The translations under genes were made by a program, and so were the position numbers. Below, in pieces: positions 13,684-23,295 of a stretch of DNA of 27,337 bases. Source of the stretch: an uncultured Bacteroidota bacterium (GTDB lineage Bacteria > Bacteroidota > Bacteroidia > Chitinophagales > Chitinophagaceae); the NCBI GenBank assembly GCA_903912405.1, contig CAIWHF010000030.1, positions 1 to 27,337 on the forward strand, read 5' to 3'. The notes beneath the pieces are model-generated. The model did not search any database. It saw only the letters and a list, made by a program, of their open reading frames with translations, and was not told where the DNA came from. Position 1 is the stretch's first letter. Each line of letters begins with the position of its first letter.

Positions 13684-14946
13684 ATGCTTCGATTCAAAAA
13701 AATAGTATTTCAGTCCATTGCCTTAGTTGCAATCGTGCTATTCAGCAATTTTTCTTCTTCCGCTCAAGATGGTAAAGCTATCTTCCAAGCAAATTGCGCA
13801 AGTTGCCACAATCCAATAAAAGATGCCACGGGTCCTGCTTTGCAAGGAGTAGATAAGCGTGTGCCGTCTAAAGAATGGATTTACAATTGGATTCACAATT
13901 CTGCAAAAGTTATTAGCAGTGGTGACAAGTATGCAAACGACTTGTACAACAAATGGAATAAAACAGCCATGACGGCGTTTCCTCAGCTTTCTAATGCAGA
14001 GATTGATGCAGTTATTAAATATGTAAATGATTACAAAGCACCATCAGCTACACCTGCTGCAGGGGCTGCTACTCAAAACGGACCAGAAGAAGACAATAGC
14101 AATATGTACATCTTAGTTACATTGGCTTTGTTGGTATTAATGGTTATCCTTTGGAAAGTAAATAGCGGATTGAAACGCGTAGCTAATGAAAAACAAGGTT
14201 TGCCTAATGTAAAAGAAATTCCTTTTTATAGAAACAAATTGTTTGTTGCTATCGCTATCATTTTAGCGTTCATATTAGCAGGCTATTGGATTGCTAATGG
14301 ATCTATAGAAATGGGTCGTCAGCAAAATTACAAACCAGAGCAACCTATTTTCTATTCTCACAAAGTGCACGCGGGTATCAATCAAATCAATTGCTTGTAT
14401 TGCCATGCGGGTGCAGAGAAAAGTAAACATGCAATGGTGCCTTCTACCAATGTATGTATGAATTGCCACAAGCAAATCAATGAATATACTGGCGAAGCAG
14501 AACATCCTTTGTATAACGAAGAAGGTGAAAAAATAAACGGTACGGAACAAATCCAATTATTGTACAAATATGCAGGATGGGATCCGGCTAAGAAAGACTA
14601 TATCCGCAACGATAAAGGAGAAATTCAAGCTACACCTATCAAGTGGACAAAAATCCACAACTTGCCTGATCACGTATATTTCAATCACTCACAACACGTA
14701 GCGGTAGGTAAAGTACCATGTCAACAATGTCATGGTCCTATCCAAGAAATGGATGAAGTGTATCAATTCTCTCCATTATCAATGGGATGGTGTATTAACT
14801 GTCACCGTCAAACGAAAGTGCAATTTGAAAACAATAACTACTATAGCATTTTTGAAAAATACCATCAAGAATTAAAAGATAAGAAAAGAGATGGTGTTAC
14901 AGTAGAAGAAATTGGTGGTTTGGAATGTCAACGATGCCACTACTAA
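13684..14946 (+). CDS. actA: Alternative complex III multiheme cytochrome c subunit ActA
   Basis: A 420-residue membrane-anchored multiheme cytochrome c. A signal-like segment (about 6-29, ending SSSAQ) leads a class I cytochrome c domain (about 30-118) with CASCH (C38-H42). Two hydrophobic segments follow (about 141-159 and 184-203). A C-terminal multiheme domain then carries CLYCH (237), CMNCH (258), CQQCH (346), CINCH (370) and CQRCH (415). That gives six CxxCH sites in all. In ACIII, ActA passes electrons from the iron-sulfur subunit out to the terminal heme and oxidase on the periplasmic side. An in-frame GTG at 13669 would add five residues; the ATG at 13684 gives the better signal sequence. 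It is first in the act-cox operon, with promoter at 13604. Confidence 0.92.
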   Translation: MLRFKKIVFQSIALVAIVLFSNFSSSAQDGKAIFQANCASCHNPIKDATGPALQGVDKRVPSKEWIYNWIHNSAKVISSGDKYANDLYNKWNKTAMTAFPQLSNAEIDAVIKYVNDYKAPSATPAAGAATQNGPEEDNSNMYILVTLALLVLMVILWKVNSGLKRVANEKQGLPNVKEIPFYRNKLFVAIAIILAFILAGYWIANGSIEMGRQQNYKPEQPIFYSHKVHAGINQINCLYCHAGAEKSKHAMVPSTNVCMNCHKQINEYTGEAEHPLYNEEGEKINGTEQIQLLYKYAGWDPAKKDYIRNDKGEIQATPIKWTKIHNLPDHVYFNHSQHVAVGKVPCQQCHGPIQEMDEVYQFSPLSMGWCINCHRQTKVQFENNNYYSIFEKYHQELKDKKRDGVTVEEIGGLECQRCHY

Positions 14947-15005
14947 AATAATTTAAAAAACTTGTAATTCATCTGCTTAATCAGCAACGTAATTAATCAA
15001 CAACT

Positions 15006-18000
15006 ATGAGTCAAAAACAATATTGGAAGGGTTTAGAAGAACAACAAGGTACGGAAGCGCACAAAGTTGCGGCAAGTAATGAGTTTAGTGAGCCATTACC
15101 GTTTGATATGAGCGAAGGCTTATTAGAAGCTCAAACTCCTCGTCGTGATTTTCTTAAATATTTAGGTTTTAGCACCGCTGCTGCTATGTTAGCTGCAAGC
15201 TGCGAAATGCCGGTACGTAAAGTAATCCCGTATGCTATCAAACCAGAAGATATTATTCCTGGTGTACCTAATTATTACGCATCAACATTTGTAGATGGGG
15301 GTGATTATTGTGCCGTTGTAGTTAAAACAAGAGATGGTCGTCCTATCAAAATTGAAGGAAATGACAAATCATCTATCAATAAAGGAGCGAGCTCTGCAAG
15401 AGTACAAGCGTCTGTATTAAATTTATATGATACAGCACGTTTACGTGGTCCTTTAGCAGATGGCAAAGAAGCTACTTTCGAAGCTATCGATAGAAGCATC
15501 ACCGCTAGTTTAGCAAGTTCTAAGAAAACGGTTTTATTAACAAGTACCGTTTTAAGTCCTACTTCAAAAAATGCCATTCAACAATTTTTAGCAAAATATC
15601 CAACTGCACAATGGTTGACGTATGATGCTATTTCATATAGCGGCATGTTGTTGGCGAATGAAGCAAGCTATGGTAAAAAAACATTACCAGCATATCATTT
15701 TGAAAATGCAAAAACTATTGTGAGTTTAGGTGCAGATTTCTTAGGTACTTGGTTGTCACCAACAGAATTTGCAAAACAATATGCACAAGGTAGACGCGTA
15801 TCGGCTAAAAACTTGGAAATGTCTAAACACTACCATGTTGAAGCAAATCATACGATAACGGGAGCAGCAGCAGATGAGCGTGCAACTTGCAAGCCGTCCC
15901 AAATGGGTGCTGTAGCTGCAGCTTTATACAATGCTATTCAAACAGGCGCTACGCCAAATTTAGGTACAGAAAAATTAAATGCACTTGTAAAAGATGCAGC
16001 AGCTGATTTGAAAAAAGGCAATGGTTTAGTAGTTGCTGGTTCTAATGATGTAGCTGTTCAAACAGTGGTAAACGCTATCAACAGCGCAGTGGGTGCTAAT
16101 GGTACTACTATAAACTGGGCGGTTACTAGTAATTATAAACAAGGTATAGATGCTGATTTTGTAGGCTTAGTGCAAGCTATGAATGCAGGTCAAGTAGACA
16201 CCTTAATCATGCAAAATGTAAACCCAGTGTATGAATCTGCAATGGGTGATCAATTTGAATCTGGATTATCTAAAGTGGCTAACACCATTACCTTTGCTTC
16301 GCATTTAGATGAAACAGCTCAAAAATGTAAATATAGTATTCCAGATCATCATTACTTAGAATCTTGGGGTGATGCAGAACCTAAATCAGGTTTTTATAGC
16401 TTAATGCAACCAGGTATTTCACCTATTCACAAAACAAGAGCATATCAAGATAGCTTATTGACTTGGGCAGGTGCATCGGAAACCTATTTCAATCAATGGG
16501 AAGCGTATTGGAAAACCAAATTAGGTGGTCAAACTAATTTTGACTTAGCCCTTCAAGATGGTGTTATCGAGCCAGAGCAAGAAACTATGGGTGGTGCATC
16601 GTTTAATGGTAATCTTGCTGCAGCAATGCAACAAATCAGCGCTACAAAATCTGGTAAAACAGAAGTTGTAGTGTATGAAAAAATAGCAATGGGTAAAGGT
16701 GGTGCATGGAGTAATAATCCATGGTTACAAGAAATGCCAGACCCAATTTCTAAAGCAACTTGGGACAACTACGCATGTGTTTCTCCTAAAAAAGCAAAAG
16801 AATTACAAGCAGAATTAACCAGCATTACGGAAGTAGTAGCTGCTAAAACTGTTATCAAAATAAAAATCAAAGGATTTGAAGTTGCCTTACCATTGGTAGT
16901 AATACCTGGTATGCACAACGATGTTATTGCTGTTGCATTAGGTTATGGTAGAAGCGAAAAAATTGGTCGCGCAGCTGCAAATACAGGTAAGCGCGTAGCA
17001 CCTTTGATGCACTATAACGGAACTACATTTGTAGCATATAATGATATTACGATTGAGCGTACTGCAGAAACGTATGAAATTGCTCAAACGCAAACACATA
17101 TCAGTTATGAAGGAAGACCAATTCTTCATGAATATACTTTGGAAGAATTCAAGAAAAATCCGAATGAATTAATTGAAGATCGTGCAAAAGAAATTGGTCA
17201 TTATGCTTCCGCTACGCCATGGGAAAACCATGAAGGAGGTGAAAAAGAAGCTATTGACGCTAATAAATTAGCAGAAGATTTCCGTGTAAATGGAACCTTA
17301 TATCCAAACTATGAACACTTAGGGGTGCATTGGGGTATGTCAATCGATTTAAACAGCTGTATCGGTTGCGGTGCTTGCGTGGTAGGTTGCCAAGCAGAAA
17401 ATAATATTTCTGTAGTGGGTAAACACCATGTATTGAAATCTCAAGAAATGCACTGGATTCGTATCGATCGTTATTTTAGTGGTATGCCAGATGATGCAGA
17501 TAGCATTCAAACAGTATTCCAACCAATGATGTGTCAGCATTGCGATAACGCTCCATGTGAGAATGTTTGTCCAGTAAATGCGACTAGCCATAGCAGTGAA
17601 GGTTTAAATCAAATGACGTATAACCGTTGTATCGGTACTAAATATTGTGCAAACAACTGTCCGTACAAAGTACGTCACTTCAACTGGATGGATTGGAATG
17701 GTGCAGATGCTTTTGCTGATAACTTATACGAAGATGGCAGAAGAGATGATATGAACGATGAGTTGACAAGAATGGTATTAAATCCAGATGTTACTGTTCG
17801 TAGCCGTGGTGTTATGGAAAAATGTTCATTCTGCGTACAACGTTTACAAGAAGCTAAACTTACTGCTAAGAAAGCTGGAGAGCCATTAAAAGATGGCGCT
17901 GCAAGAACAGCGTGTCAGCAAGCATGCCCTACAGATGCGATCATCTTCGGAAATGTAAATGATAAAGAAAGTGCTATTCATAAAGTACGTCATGAGCAAC

Positions 18001-18137
18001 AAAAAGAGCGTTTGTTCTATGTGTTAGAGCAAATCCACACCCTACCTAATGTAAACTACTTAAGCAAAATTAGAAATGCGGAAGAAGTGATAGGTGGCAA
18101 CGAAGCGAAAGACGGTTTAATGAATGACCATATTTAA
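15006..18137 (+). CDS. actB: Alternative complex III iron-sulfur/molybdopterin-like subunit ActB
   Basis: A 1043-residue fusion. The N-terminus carries an internal twin-arginine motif (RRDFLK, R46-R47) and a lipobox-like LAASC (C66), so Tat export and lipid anchoring are likely. It is of the 'TAT-variant-translocated molybdopterin oxidoreductase' type. Residues about 70-740 are molybdopterin-oxidoreductase-like, a domain known to lack cofactor in ACIII. Residues about 770-1000 are a four-cluster ferredoxin domain: C785/788/791/795; C843/846/851/855; C875/881/885; C940/943/970/974. The third set has Thr878 in place of the second Cys, which fits three [4Fe-4S] and one [3Fe-4S] cluster as in known ACIII structures. 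It takes electrons from quinol at ActC and hands them to ActA hemes. It starts 59 bases after actA. Confidence 0.94.
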   Translation: MSQKQYWKGLEEQQGTEAHKVAASNEFSEPLPFDMSEGLLEAQTPRRDFLKYLGFSTAAAMLAASCEMPVRKVIPYAIKPEDIIPGVPNYYASTFVDGGDYCAVVVKTRDGRPIKIEGNDKSSINKGASSARVQASVLNLYDTARLRGPLADGKEATFEAIDRSITASLASSKKTVLLTSTVLSPTSKNAIQQFLAKYPTAQWLTYDAISYSGMLLANEASYGKKTLPAYHFENAKTIVSLGADFLGTWLSPTEFAKQYAQGRRVSAKNLEMSKHYHVEANHTITGAAADERATCKPSQMGAVAAALYNAIQTGATPNLGTEKLNALVKDAAADLKKGNGLVVAGSNDVAVQTVVNAINSAVGANGTTINWAVTSNYKQGIDADFVGLVQAMNAGQVDTLIMQNVNPVYESAMGDQFESGLSKVANTITFASHLDETAQKCKYSIPDHHYLESWGDAEPKSGFYSLMQPGISPIHKTRAYQDSLLTWAGASETYFNQWEAYWKTKLGGQTNFDLALQDGVIEPEQETMGGASFNGNLAAAMQQISATKSGKTEVVVYEKIAMGKGGAWSNNPWLQEMPDPISKATWDNYACVSPKKAKELQAELTSITEVVAAKTVIKIKIKGFEVALPLVVIPGMHNDVIAVALGYGRSEKIGRAAANTGKRVAPLMHYNGTTFVAYNDITIERTAETYEIAQTQTHISYEGRPILHEYTLEEFKKNPNELIEDRAKEIGHYASATPWENHEGGEKEAIDANKLAEDFRVNGTLYPNYEHLGVHWGMSIDLNSCIGCGACVVGCQAENNISVVGKHHVLKSQEMHWIRIDRYFSGMPDDADSIQTVFQPMMCQHCDNAPCENVCPVNATSHSSEGLNQMTYNRCIGTKYCANNCPYKVRHFNWMDWNGADAFADNLYEDGRRDDMNDELTRMVLNPDVTVRSRGVMEKCSFCVQRLQEAKLTAKKAGEPLKDGAARTACQQACPTDAIIFGNVNDKESAIHKVRHEQQKERLFYVLEQIHTLPNVNYLSKIRNAEEVIGGNEAKDGLMNDHI

Positions 18138-18194
18138 TAAATAAAAGATAGGACTACTATCCATTACTAATAATTTCAGAATTTTTCAAGTGCT

Positions 18195-19628
18195 ATGCAT
18201 TTAAAGTACGAATCATCAACAAGAGAACCACTCGTAGAAGGTAATAAGACTTACCATCAGGTAACGGAAGATATCTGTAAACCTATTGAGCAAAAACCAA
18301 GCCGTTTGTGGTATATTGGTTTCTTCTTTTCCATTTCCTTATTATTATTCGGAGTATTTTCGGTATTCTGGGAAGTATATTGGGGTATAGGTGTATGGGG
18401 TATCAATAGAACCATTGGATGGGGTTGGGATATTACCAATTTCGTATGGTGGGTTGGTATTGGTCATGCTGGTACGCTTATCTCAGCTATCTTATTATTA
18501 TTCCGTCAAGGATGGAGAACCGGTGTAAACCGTGCAGCAGAGGCGATGACTATTTTTGCCGTAATGTGTGCTGGCCAGTTTCCAATTTTCCACATGGGTC
18601 GTGTTTGGGATGCCTTTTATGTATTACCTTATCCTAACTCACGTGGTCCATTATGGCCTAACTTCAACTCGGCTTTATTGTGGGACGTATTTGCGATCTC
18701 TACGTATTTTACGGTTTCCTTATTATTCTGGTATTCTGGTTTAGTGCCGGACTTTGCAACGATTCGTGATCGTGCAAAAACTAATTTACGCAAACGCTTA
18801 TATGGTTTAGCATCATTCGGATGGACGGGTACTGCTAAAAACTGGCAACGTCACGAGGCTTTATCATTAGTATTAGCAGGTTTATCTACTCCACTAGTAT
18901 TATCGGTGCATACGATTGTATCGTTTGACTTTGCTACTTCGGTAATTCCAGGTTGGCATACAACGATCTTCCCTCCATACTTCGTTGCGGGTGCGATCTT
19001 CTCTGGTTTTGCGATGGTACAAACCTTGTTGATCATGGTGCGTAAAATCTTCAAATTAGAAGAGTATATCACTTTAGCGCATATTGAGCGTATGAATAAA
19101 GTTATTGTACTTACAGGTTCCATTGTAGGGGTAGCTTATTTGACAGAGTTATTTATGGCTTGGTATTCTGGTGTTGAATACGAACAAGCAGCATTCAAAT
19201 GGCGTATTTTAGGTCCATATTGGTGGAGCTATTGGGCAATGATGTCTTGTAACGTAATCTCTCCACAGTTCTTCTGGTTTAAAAAATTACGTAGAAATGT
19301 ACCGTTTACCTTTATTATGTCCATCGTAGTAAACATTGGTATGTGGTTTGAGCGTTTCGTAATTATCGTAACTTCTTTATATCGCGATTATATTCCAGGT
19401 AGCTGGAGTTATTATAGTCCAACTTGGCCAGAGGTAGGTTTCTACTTAGGTACTTTCGGATTATTCTTTACCTGCTTCTTCTTATTTGCTAAATACTTCC
19501 CAGTAATTGCAATTGCAGAGATCAAATTTATTTTGAAAACTTCTGGTAACAATTACAAAGAAAAGATGGCTCCAATAGAAGAGAAAAGTGTAGAAGAGTT
19601 TGCGCATGAAATGGAACATGCACATTAA
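18195..19628 (+). CDS. actC: Alternative complex III NrfD-family membrane subunit ActC
   Basis: A 477-residue polytopic protein of the NrfD/PsrC family with about ten transmembrane helices, the first at about 38-62. Conserved marks include VGIGHAGTLISA (H91), FPIFHMGR (H133), HTIVSFDFA and a WWSYWAMMSCN stretch. In ACIII this subunit forms the menaquinol site and possibly a proton path next to ActB. The C-terminal tail is acidic and cytoplasmic (MAPIEEKSVEEFAHEMEHAH). It lies 57 bases after actB and 41 before actD in the same operon. Confidence 0.94.
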   Translation: MHLKYESSTREPLVEGNKTYHQVTEDICKPIEQKPSRLWYIGFFFSISLLLFGVFSVFWEVYWGIGVWGINRTIGWGWDITNFVWWVGIGHAGTLISAILLLFRQGWRTGVNRAAEAMTIFAVMCAGQFPIFHMGRVWDAFYVLPYPNSRGPLWPNFNSALLWDVFAISTYFTVSLLFWYSGLVPDFATIRDRAKTNLRKRLYGLASFGWTGTAKNWQRHEALSLVLAGLSTPLVLSVHTIVSFDFATSVIPGWHTTIFPPYFVAGAIFSGFAMVQTLLIMVRKIFKLEEYITLAHIERMNKVIVLTGSIVGVAYLTELFMAWYSGVEYEQAAFKWRILGPYWWSYWAMMSCNVISPQFFWFKKLRRNVPFTFIMSIVVNIGMWFERFVIIVTSLYRDYIPGSWSYYSPTWPEVGFYLGTFGLFFTCFFLFAKYFPVIAIAEIKFILKTSGNNYKEKMAPIEEKSVEEFAHEMEHAH

Positions 19629-19669
19629 TTAAAAAAGTATTATTCATCAACATTTGAATATTTAATATT

Positions 19670-20242
19670 ATGGCAATAAAAAAGTTTGCGGTTGCTTGTT
19701 ACGATGATGAGGCAGTATTATTTCCTGCTATCGACAAAGTGCGCAATAGTGGTTATAAATTACACGATGTGTATACGCCTTTTCCAGTGCATGGTTTAGA
19801 CCAAGCAATGGGTTTGAAAGAAACAGATTTACACATTGCTGGCTTTATCTATGGTATTACCGGTACCTCTACGGCGGTAGGATTTATGAGCTGGATCTTT
19901 ACAAAAGATTGGCCAATAAATTTTGGTGGTAAACCTCATTTCTCATTACCAGCATTCATTCCAATAACGTTTGAGTTAACGGTATTATTTGCAGCTGTGG
20001 GTATGGTTTTGACTTTTTGTTATTTAAACCAAATTATGCCAGGTGTTAAAAAACATGTATTTCACCCACGCCAAACAGACGATACATTTGTAGTGGCTAT
20101 CGAATTGAGTGAACATACTTCAGAAGCAGAAGTACTTGCATTTTTAAAGAGCACCGGTGCTAACGAAACCAATGTTCAAGTAGCAGAATCAGAGTGGTGG
20201 TATGGCCGATTTGATAAAAAAGAAGCTTACGAATTAAGCTAA
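19670..20242 (+). CDS. actD: Alternative complex III subunit ActD (DUF3341)
   Basis: A 190-residue protein of the DUF3341 family. The N-terminal cytoplasmic part (KFAVACYDDEAVLFPAIDKVR) has a ferredoxin-like alpha/beta look. Two transmembrane helices lie at about 60-80 and 95-123. The C-terminal segment has VAIELSEHTSEAEVLAFLKS and ends EWWYGRFDKKEAYELS. In ACIII it packs against ActC and ActF; it carries no cofactor. Spacing to the neighbours is 41 and 35 bases. Confidence 0.93.
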   Translation: MAIKKFAVACYDDEAVLFPAIDKVRNSGYKLHDVYTPFPVHGLDQAMGLKETDLHIAGFIYGITGTSTAVGFMSWIFTKDWPINFGGKPHFSLPAFIPITFELTVLFAAVGMVLTFCYLNQIMPGVKKHVFHPRQTDDTFVVAIELSEHTSEAEVLAFLKSTGANETNVQVAESEWWYGRFDKKEAYELS

Positions 20243-20277
20243 TTATTTTTAATTAAGAATTTGAATTATATCATTTT

Positions 20278-20916
20278 ATGAATAAGAGCAAAAGCATAGT
20301 AGTTGCGAGTCTTCTAATAGGGTTAACCATAACAGCCTGCAATAGCGGATATACTAGACGCAACCCTGGTAAAACATACGCACCGGATATGACCTATTCA
20401 AGAGCGTATGATGCCTATACCGAAAATCCAAACTTCGCGGATAGTCAAACAAGCCGTAAGCCAATAGCTGGAACAGTTGCTGTGGGTCACGATTTACCAG
20501 ATCATTTAACAGAAGCAGATACCAATGCTCAAAAAGCATTTACAACTTCGCTTCGTTTCAATGAAACAGCATTAAAAGAAGGCGCTCGTTTATTTAATAT
20601 CTATTGTGCTATTTGTCACGGTTCTAATTTAGACGGACAAGGACCAATATATACCAACGGTAAATTTGCTGCCATGCCAGCAAATTTAAAAGATGCTAAA
20701 TACTTGCATAGAACGATTGGCCAAATGTATGCTACCATTAAGTATGGTAAAAATGCAATGGGTTCGTATGCTAGTCAATTAGATATCAAACAACGCTGGA
20801 TGATCATTGCCTACATTAAAAAAGTGCAAGCAGAAAATGGTGGTGATGCGTTTACGATGGGCACGAGCACAACAGCTACTCCAAGTATTGCAGACACAAC
20901 AAAGAAATCAAATTAA
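20278..20916 (+). CDS. actE: Alternative complex III monoheme cytochrome c lipoprotein ActE
   Basis: A 212-residue lipoprotein. The signal ends LTITA-C21, a good lipobox, so it should be lipid-anchored on the periplasmic side. The cytochrome c domain (about 95-185) has one heme site, CAICH (C110, C113, H114), and a likely Met axial ligand at M161 in NAMGSYASQL. The C-terminal tail is Thr/Ser-rich and flexible. It is expected to receive electrons from ActA and deliver them to the oxidase. It lies 35 bases after actD. Confidence 0.93.
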   Translation: MNKSKSIVVASLLIGLTITACNSGYTRRNPGKTYAPDMTYSRAYDAYTENPNFADSQTSRKPIAGTVAVGHDLPDHLTEADTNAQKAFTTSLRFNETALKEGARLFNIYCAICHGSNLDGQGPIYTNGKFAAMPANLKDAKYLHRTIGQMYATIKYGKNAMGSYASQLDIKQRWMIIAYIKKVQAENGGDAFTMGTSTTATPSIADTTKKSN

Positions 20917-20960
20917 TTTAATCTAAAAATCTTTAGACGTACTTCTAATATTAACGAACC

Positions 20961-22175
20961 ATGAATGAACGTTTTGAAATATCTCCACGATTACGCAACA
21001 CAAGCTTAGCTTTGATAGCTGTTGGTATCATTGCTTTAGTAGCAGGACTATTTAATCTTAAATTAAGCCATGATCATGTAGATCAAACACGCTTTTGGAT
21101 AGTATTATTACATAACAGCGTATTTTTTGCAATGGTTACCGTTGCTAGTATTTTCATTTTAGCCGCTACATCTTTAGCACAAGGTGGTTGGATCGTAGCC
21201 TATCGTAGAGTACCAGAAGCTATTGGTGCCAACATGTGGTTGTTTGGTGGTATTGCAGTAGTTGTTTTATTAAGTATTGTATATTTTTTCCAAATCGATG
21301 GTCACAATCCTATCTTCCATTGGGTACATCCTGACGGAGATGCAATTTTAGAAGGTAAAAAAGCATTTTTAAATCCAACGATGTTCACTGCTTTTACAGT
21401 AATTACTGTTGCGTTATGGTCTTATTTTGGATTTAAATTTAGAGCGATTTCTTTGGCTCAAGATTTAGCACCTAAAGGCAAAACGAAATTGTATTTCTAC
21501 AACATGAAAGTTGCCGCTTTATTTTTAGTGGTATTTTGCTTAACGATGATGAGTACTACACCATGGTTATGGGTAATGAGTATTGATGCGCATTGGTATT
21601 CTACTTTATTTAGTTGGTACAACTTTGCTAGCTCCTTTGTAAGCGGTATGGCAATGATTATGTTGTGGGTAGTGTACTTAAAAAATCAAGGCAATTTAAA
21701 AATTGTAAACAAAGAACACATCCACGATTTAGGTAAATTCTTATTCGCGTTCTCTGTATTTTGGACATACTTATGGTTCTCTCAATTTATGTTGATTTGG
21801 TATGCTAATATTCCAGAGGAAACAACGTATTTCAAAGTACGTATGCAAGGTCCATACAGCATTATTTTCTATGCTAACTTTATCATCAACTTTATCATGC
21901 CAATTTTAATTTTAATGGCACGTCCAAGTAAGCGTAATTATTTCACGGTTACGTACATGGCTATGATTATTGTATTTGGTCACTGGTTAGATTTCTTCCA
22001 AATGGAAATGCCAGGTCCTTTAGGCGCACATTGGCACTTGGGATGGTATGAAATTGGCATCTTCACAGGATTTATTGGATTGTTTATTTTCGCCGTATCA
22101 AAAAGCTTAGCTAAACATTCCTTAGTAACTAGTAATAACCCATTATTAAAAGAAACAATCATTCATCAAAGCTAA
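20961..22175 (+). CDS. actF: Alternative complex III membrane subunit ActF (quinol:cytochrome c oxidoreductase)
   Basis: A 404-residue polytopic protein with about ten transmembrane helices, distantly related to ActC/NrfD. Marks are WIVLLHNSVFFA (H51), FQIDGHNPIFHWVHPD, LWVMSIDAHWYSTLFSWYNFAS and IVFGHWLDFFQMEMPG. It is the second large membrane subunit of ACIII, and in known structures it contacts the aa3 oxidase. It lies 44 bases after actE and 50 before coxB, which keeps the oxidase genes in the same transcript. Confidence 0.94.
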   Translation: MNERFEISPRLRNTSLALIAVGIIALVAGLFNLKLSHDHVDQTRFWIVLLHNSVFFAMVTVASIFILAATSLAQGGWIVAYRRVPEAIGANMWLFGGIAVVVLLSIVYFFQIDGHNPIFHWVHPDGDAILEGKKAFLNPTMFTAFTVITVALWSYFGFKFRAISLAQDLAPKGKTKLYFYNMKVAALFLVVFCLTMMSTTPWLWVMSIDAHWYSTLFSWYNFASSFVSGMAMIMLWVVYLKNQGNLKIVNKEHIHDLGKFLFAFSVFWTYLWFSQFMLIWYANIPEETTYFKVRMQGPYSIIFYANFIINFIMPILILMARPSKRNYFTVTYMAMIIVFGHWLDFFQMEMPGPLGAHWHLGWYEIGIFTGFIGLFIFAVSKSLAKHSLVTSNNPLLKETIIHQS

Positions 22176-22225
22176 TCTTTGATCAGTGTCATTAAATATT
22201 TTTATTAAATTTAAGAAATAGGAAC

Positions 22226-23260
22226 ATGTCGGTATTTATTTTAATCACTTTAGTAGTAATTGTATTTGGTATTATCTATCAAATAGCTAAAGCAAGCGAA
22301 TATGCAGCTGTATTAAACGGCGAAGAAAAAGTAAAACAACAAACGAATAAGCTTATGGCTAGTTTGTTAGTAGCGTTCTTTCTATTAGGAATGTATGGAA
22401 TCGTAAAATGCCATACTGCTTTAATGCAACACATGATACCAGAATCTGCATCTGTTGAAGGAGTTGGTTTTGATAGCATGTTCAAAACTACCTTAATAGT
22501 TACCGGTATCGTATTCGTAATTACACAAACCTTATTATTCTGGTTTGTTTATAAATATCAATCTAGACCAGGTACTAAAGCAGCGTTTATTTCTCATAAT
22601 AATAAATTAGAGTTGATCTGGACTACCATTCCTGCAATTGTAATGGCAGGTTTAGTAGTTATTGGATTAAAAAACTGGATTACCATTACCTCTCCAGCTC
22701 CAAAAGATGCTCAAATAGTTGAAGTTGTTGGTAAGCAATTTAACTGGTTGATTCGTTACCCAGGTAAAGATGGTGTTTTAGGAAAAAGAGATTTTAGAAA
22801 AATTAGTGATGAGAACAATGTATTAGGTTTAGATTGGAACGACAAAGACAATAAAGATGATATCATTTCTCAAAATGGAGAATTACATATTATTGTAAAC
22901 AAACCAGTTAAATTAATCATAGGTTCTCGTGATGTTATTCATGATGTGGGCTTACCTCACTTCCGTTTAAAAATGGATGCGGTACCTGGTATTGCAACCA
23001 CTATTTGGTTTACACCACGATATACTACTGCAGAAATGAAAGTAAAAACCAACAACCCAGATTTTGTGTATGAAATTTCATGCGATCAAATGTGTGGTAA
23101 AGGGCACTATTCAATGCGTGGTACAGTAATAGTAGAAACACAAGCTGAGCATGATGCTTGGTTGGCAAAACAACAAAGCTATTGGGATGTTAACAATGCA
23201 CCTGCAACTCCAGCAGCTACCGACACTACTGCCGTAGCTACTACAACTTCAACTAAATAA
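22226..23260 (+). CDS. coxB: Cytochrome c oxidase subunit II (CuA)
   Basis: A 344-residue subunit II. Four hydrophobic segments are seen (about 2-20, 44-62, 86-108, 130-150), two more than the usual pair, followed by the periplasmic cupredoxin domain (about 163-310). CuA ligands are complete: H239 (DVIHDVG), then C286, C290, H294 and M297 in CDQMCGKGHYSM. Gln288 stands where Glu is usual; that ligand acts through its backbone carbonyl, so function should hold. An inserted acidic loop (about 180-215) lies within the cupredoxin domain. There is no fused cytochrome c domain, which fits electron delivery by ActE. The tail is a Thr/Ala-rich linker. Confidence 0.95.
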   Translation: MSVFILITLVVIVFGIIYQIAKASEYAAVLNGEEKVKQQTNKLMASLLVAFFLLGMYGIVKCHTALMQHMIPESASVEGVGFDSMFKTTLIVTGIVFVITQTLLFWFVYKYQSRPGTKAAFISHNNKLELIWTTIPAIVMAGLVVIGLKNWITITSPAPKDAQIVEVVGKQFNWLIRYPGKDGVLGKRDFRKISDENNVLGLDWNDKDNKDDIISQNGELHIIVNKPVKLIIGSRDVIHDVGLPHFRLKMDAVPGIATTIWFTPRYTTAEMKVKTNNPDFVYEISCDQMCGKGHYSMRGTVIVETQAEHDAWLAKQQSYWDVNNAPATPAATDTTAVATTTSTK

Positions 23261-23295
23261 AATTCACTTTTCTAAGAAAGTAATACTATATTAAA

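Noticed and set aside
18147..18161. GATAG/CTATC inverted repeat between actB and actC
   Set aside because: Five base pairs only and no T run; expected by chance in AT-rich DNA, and the operon continues.
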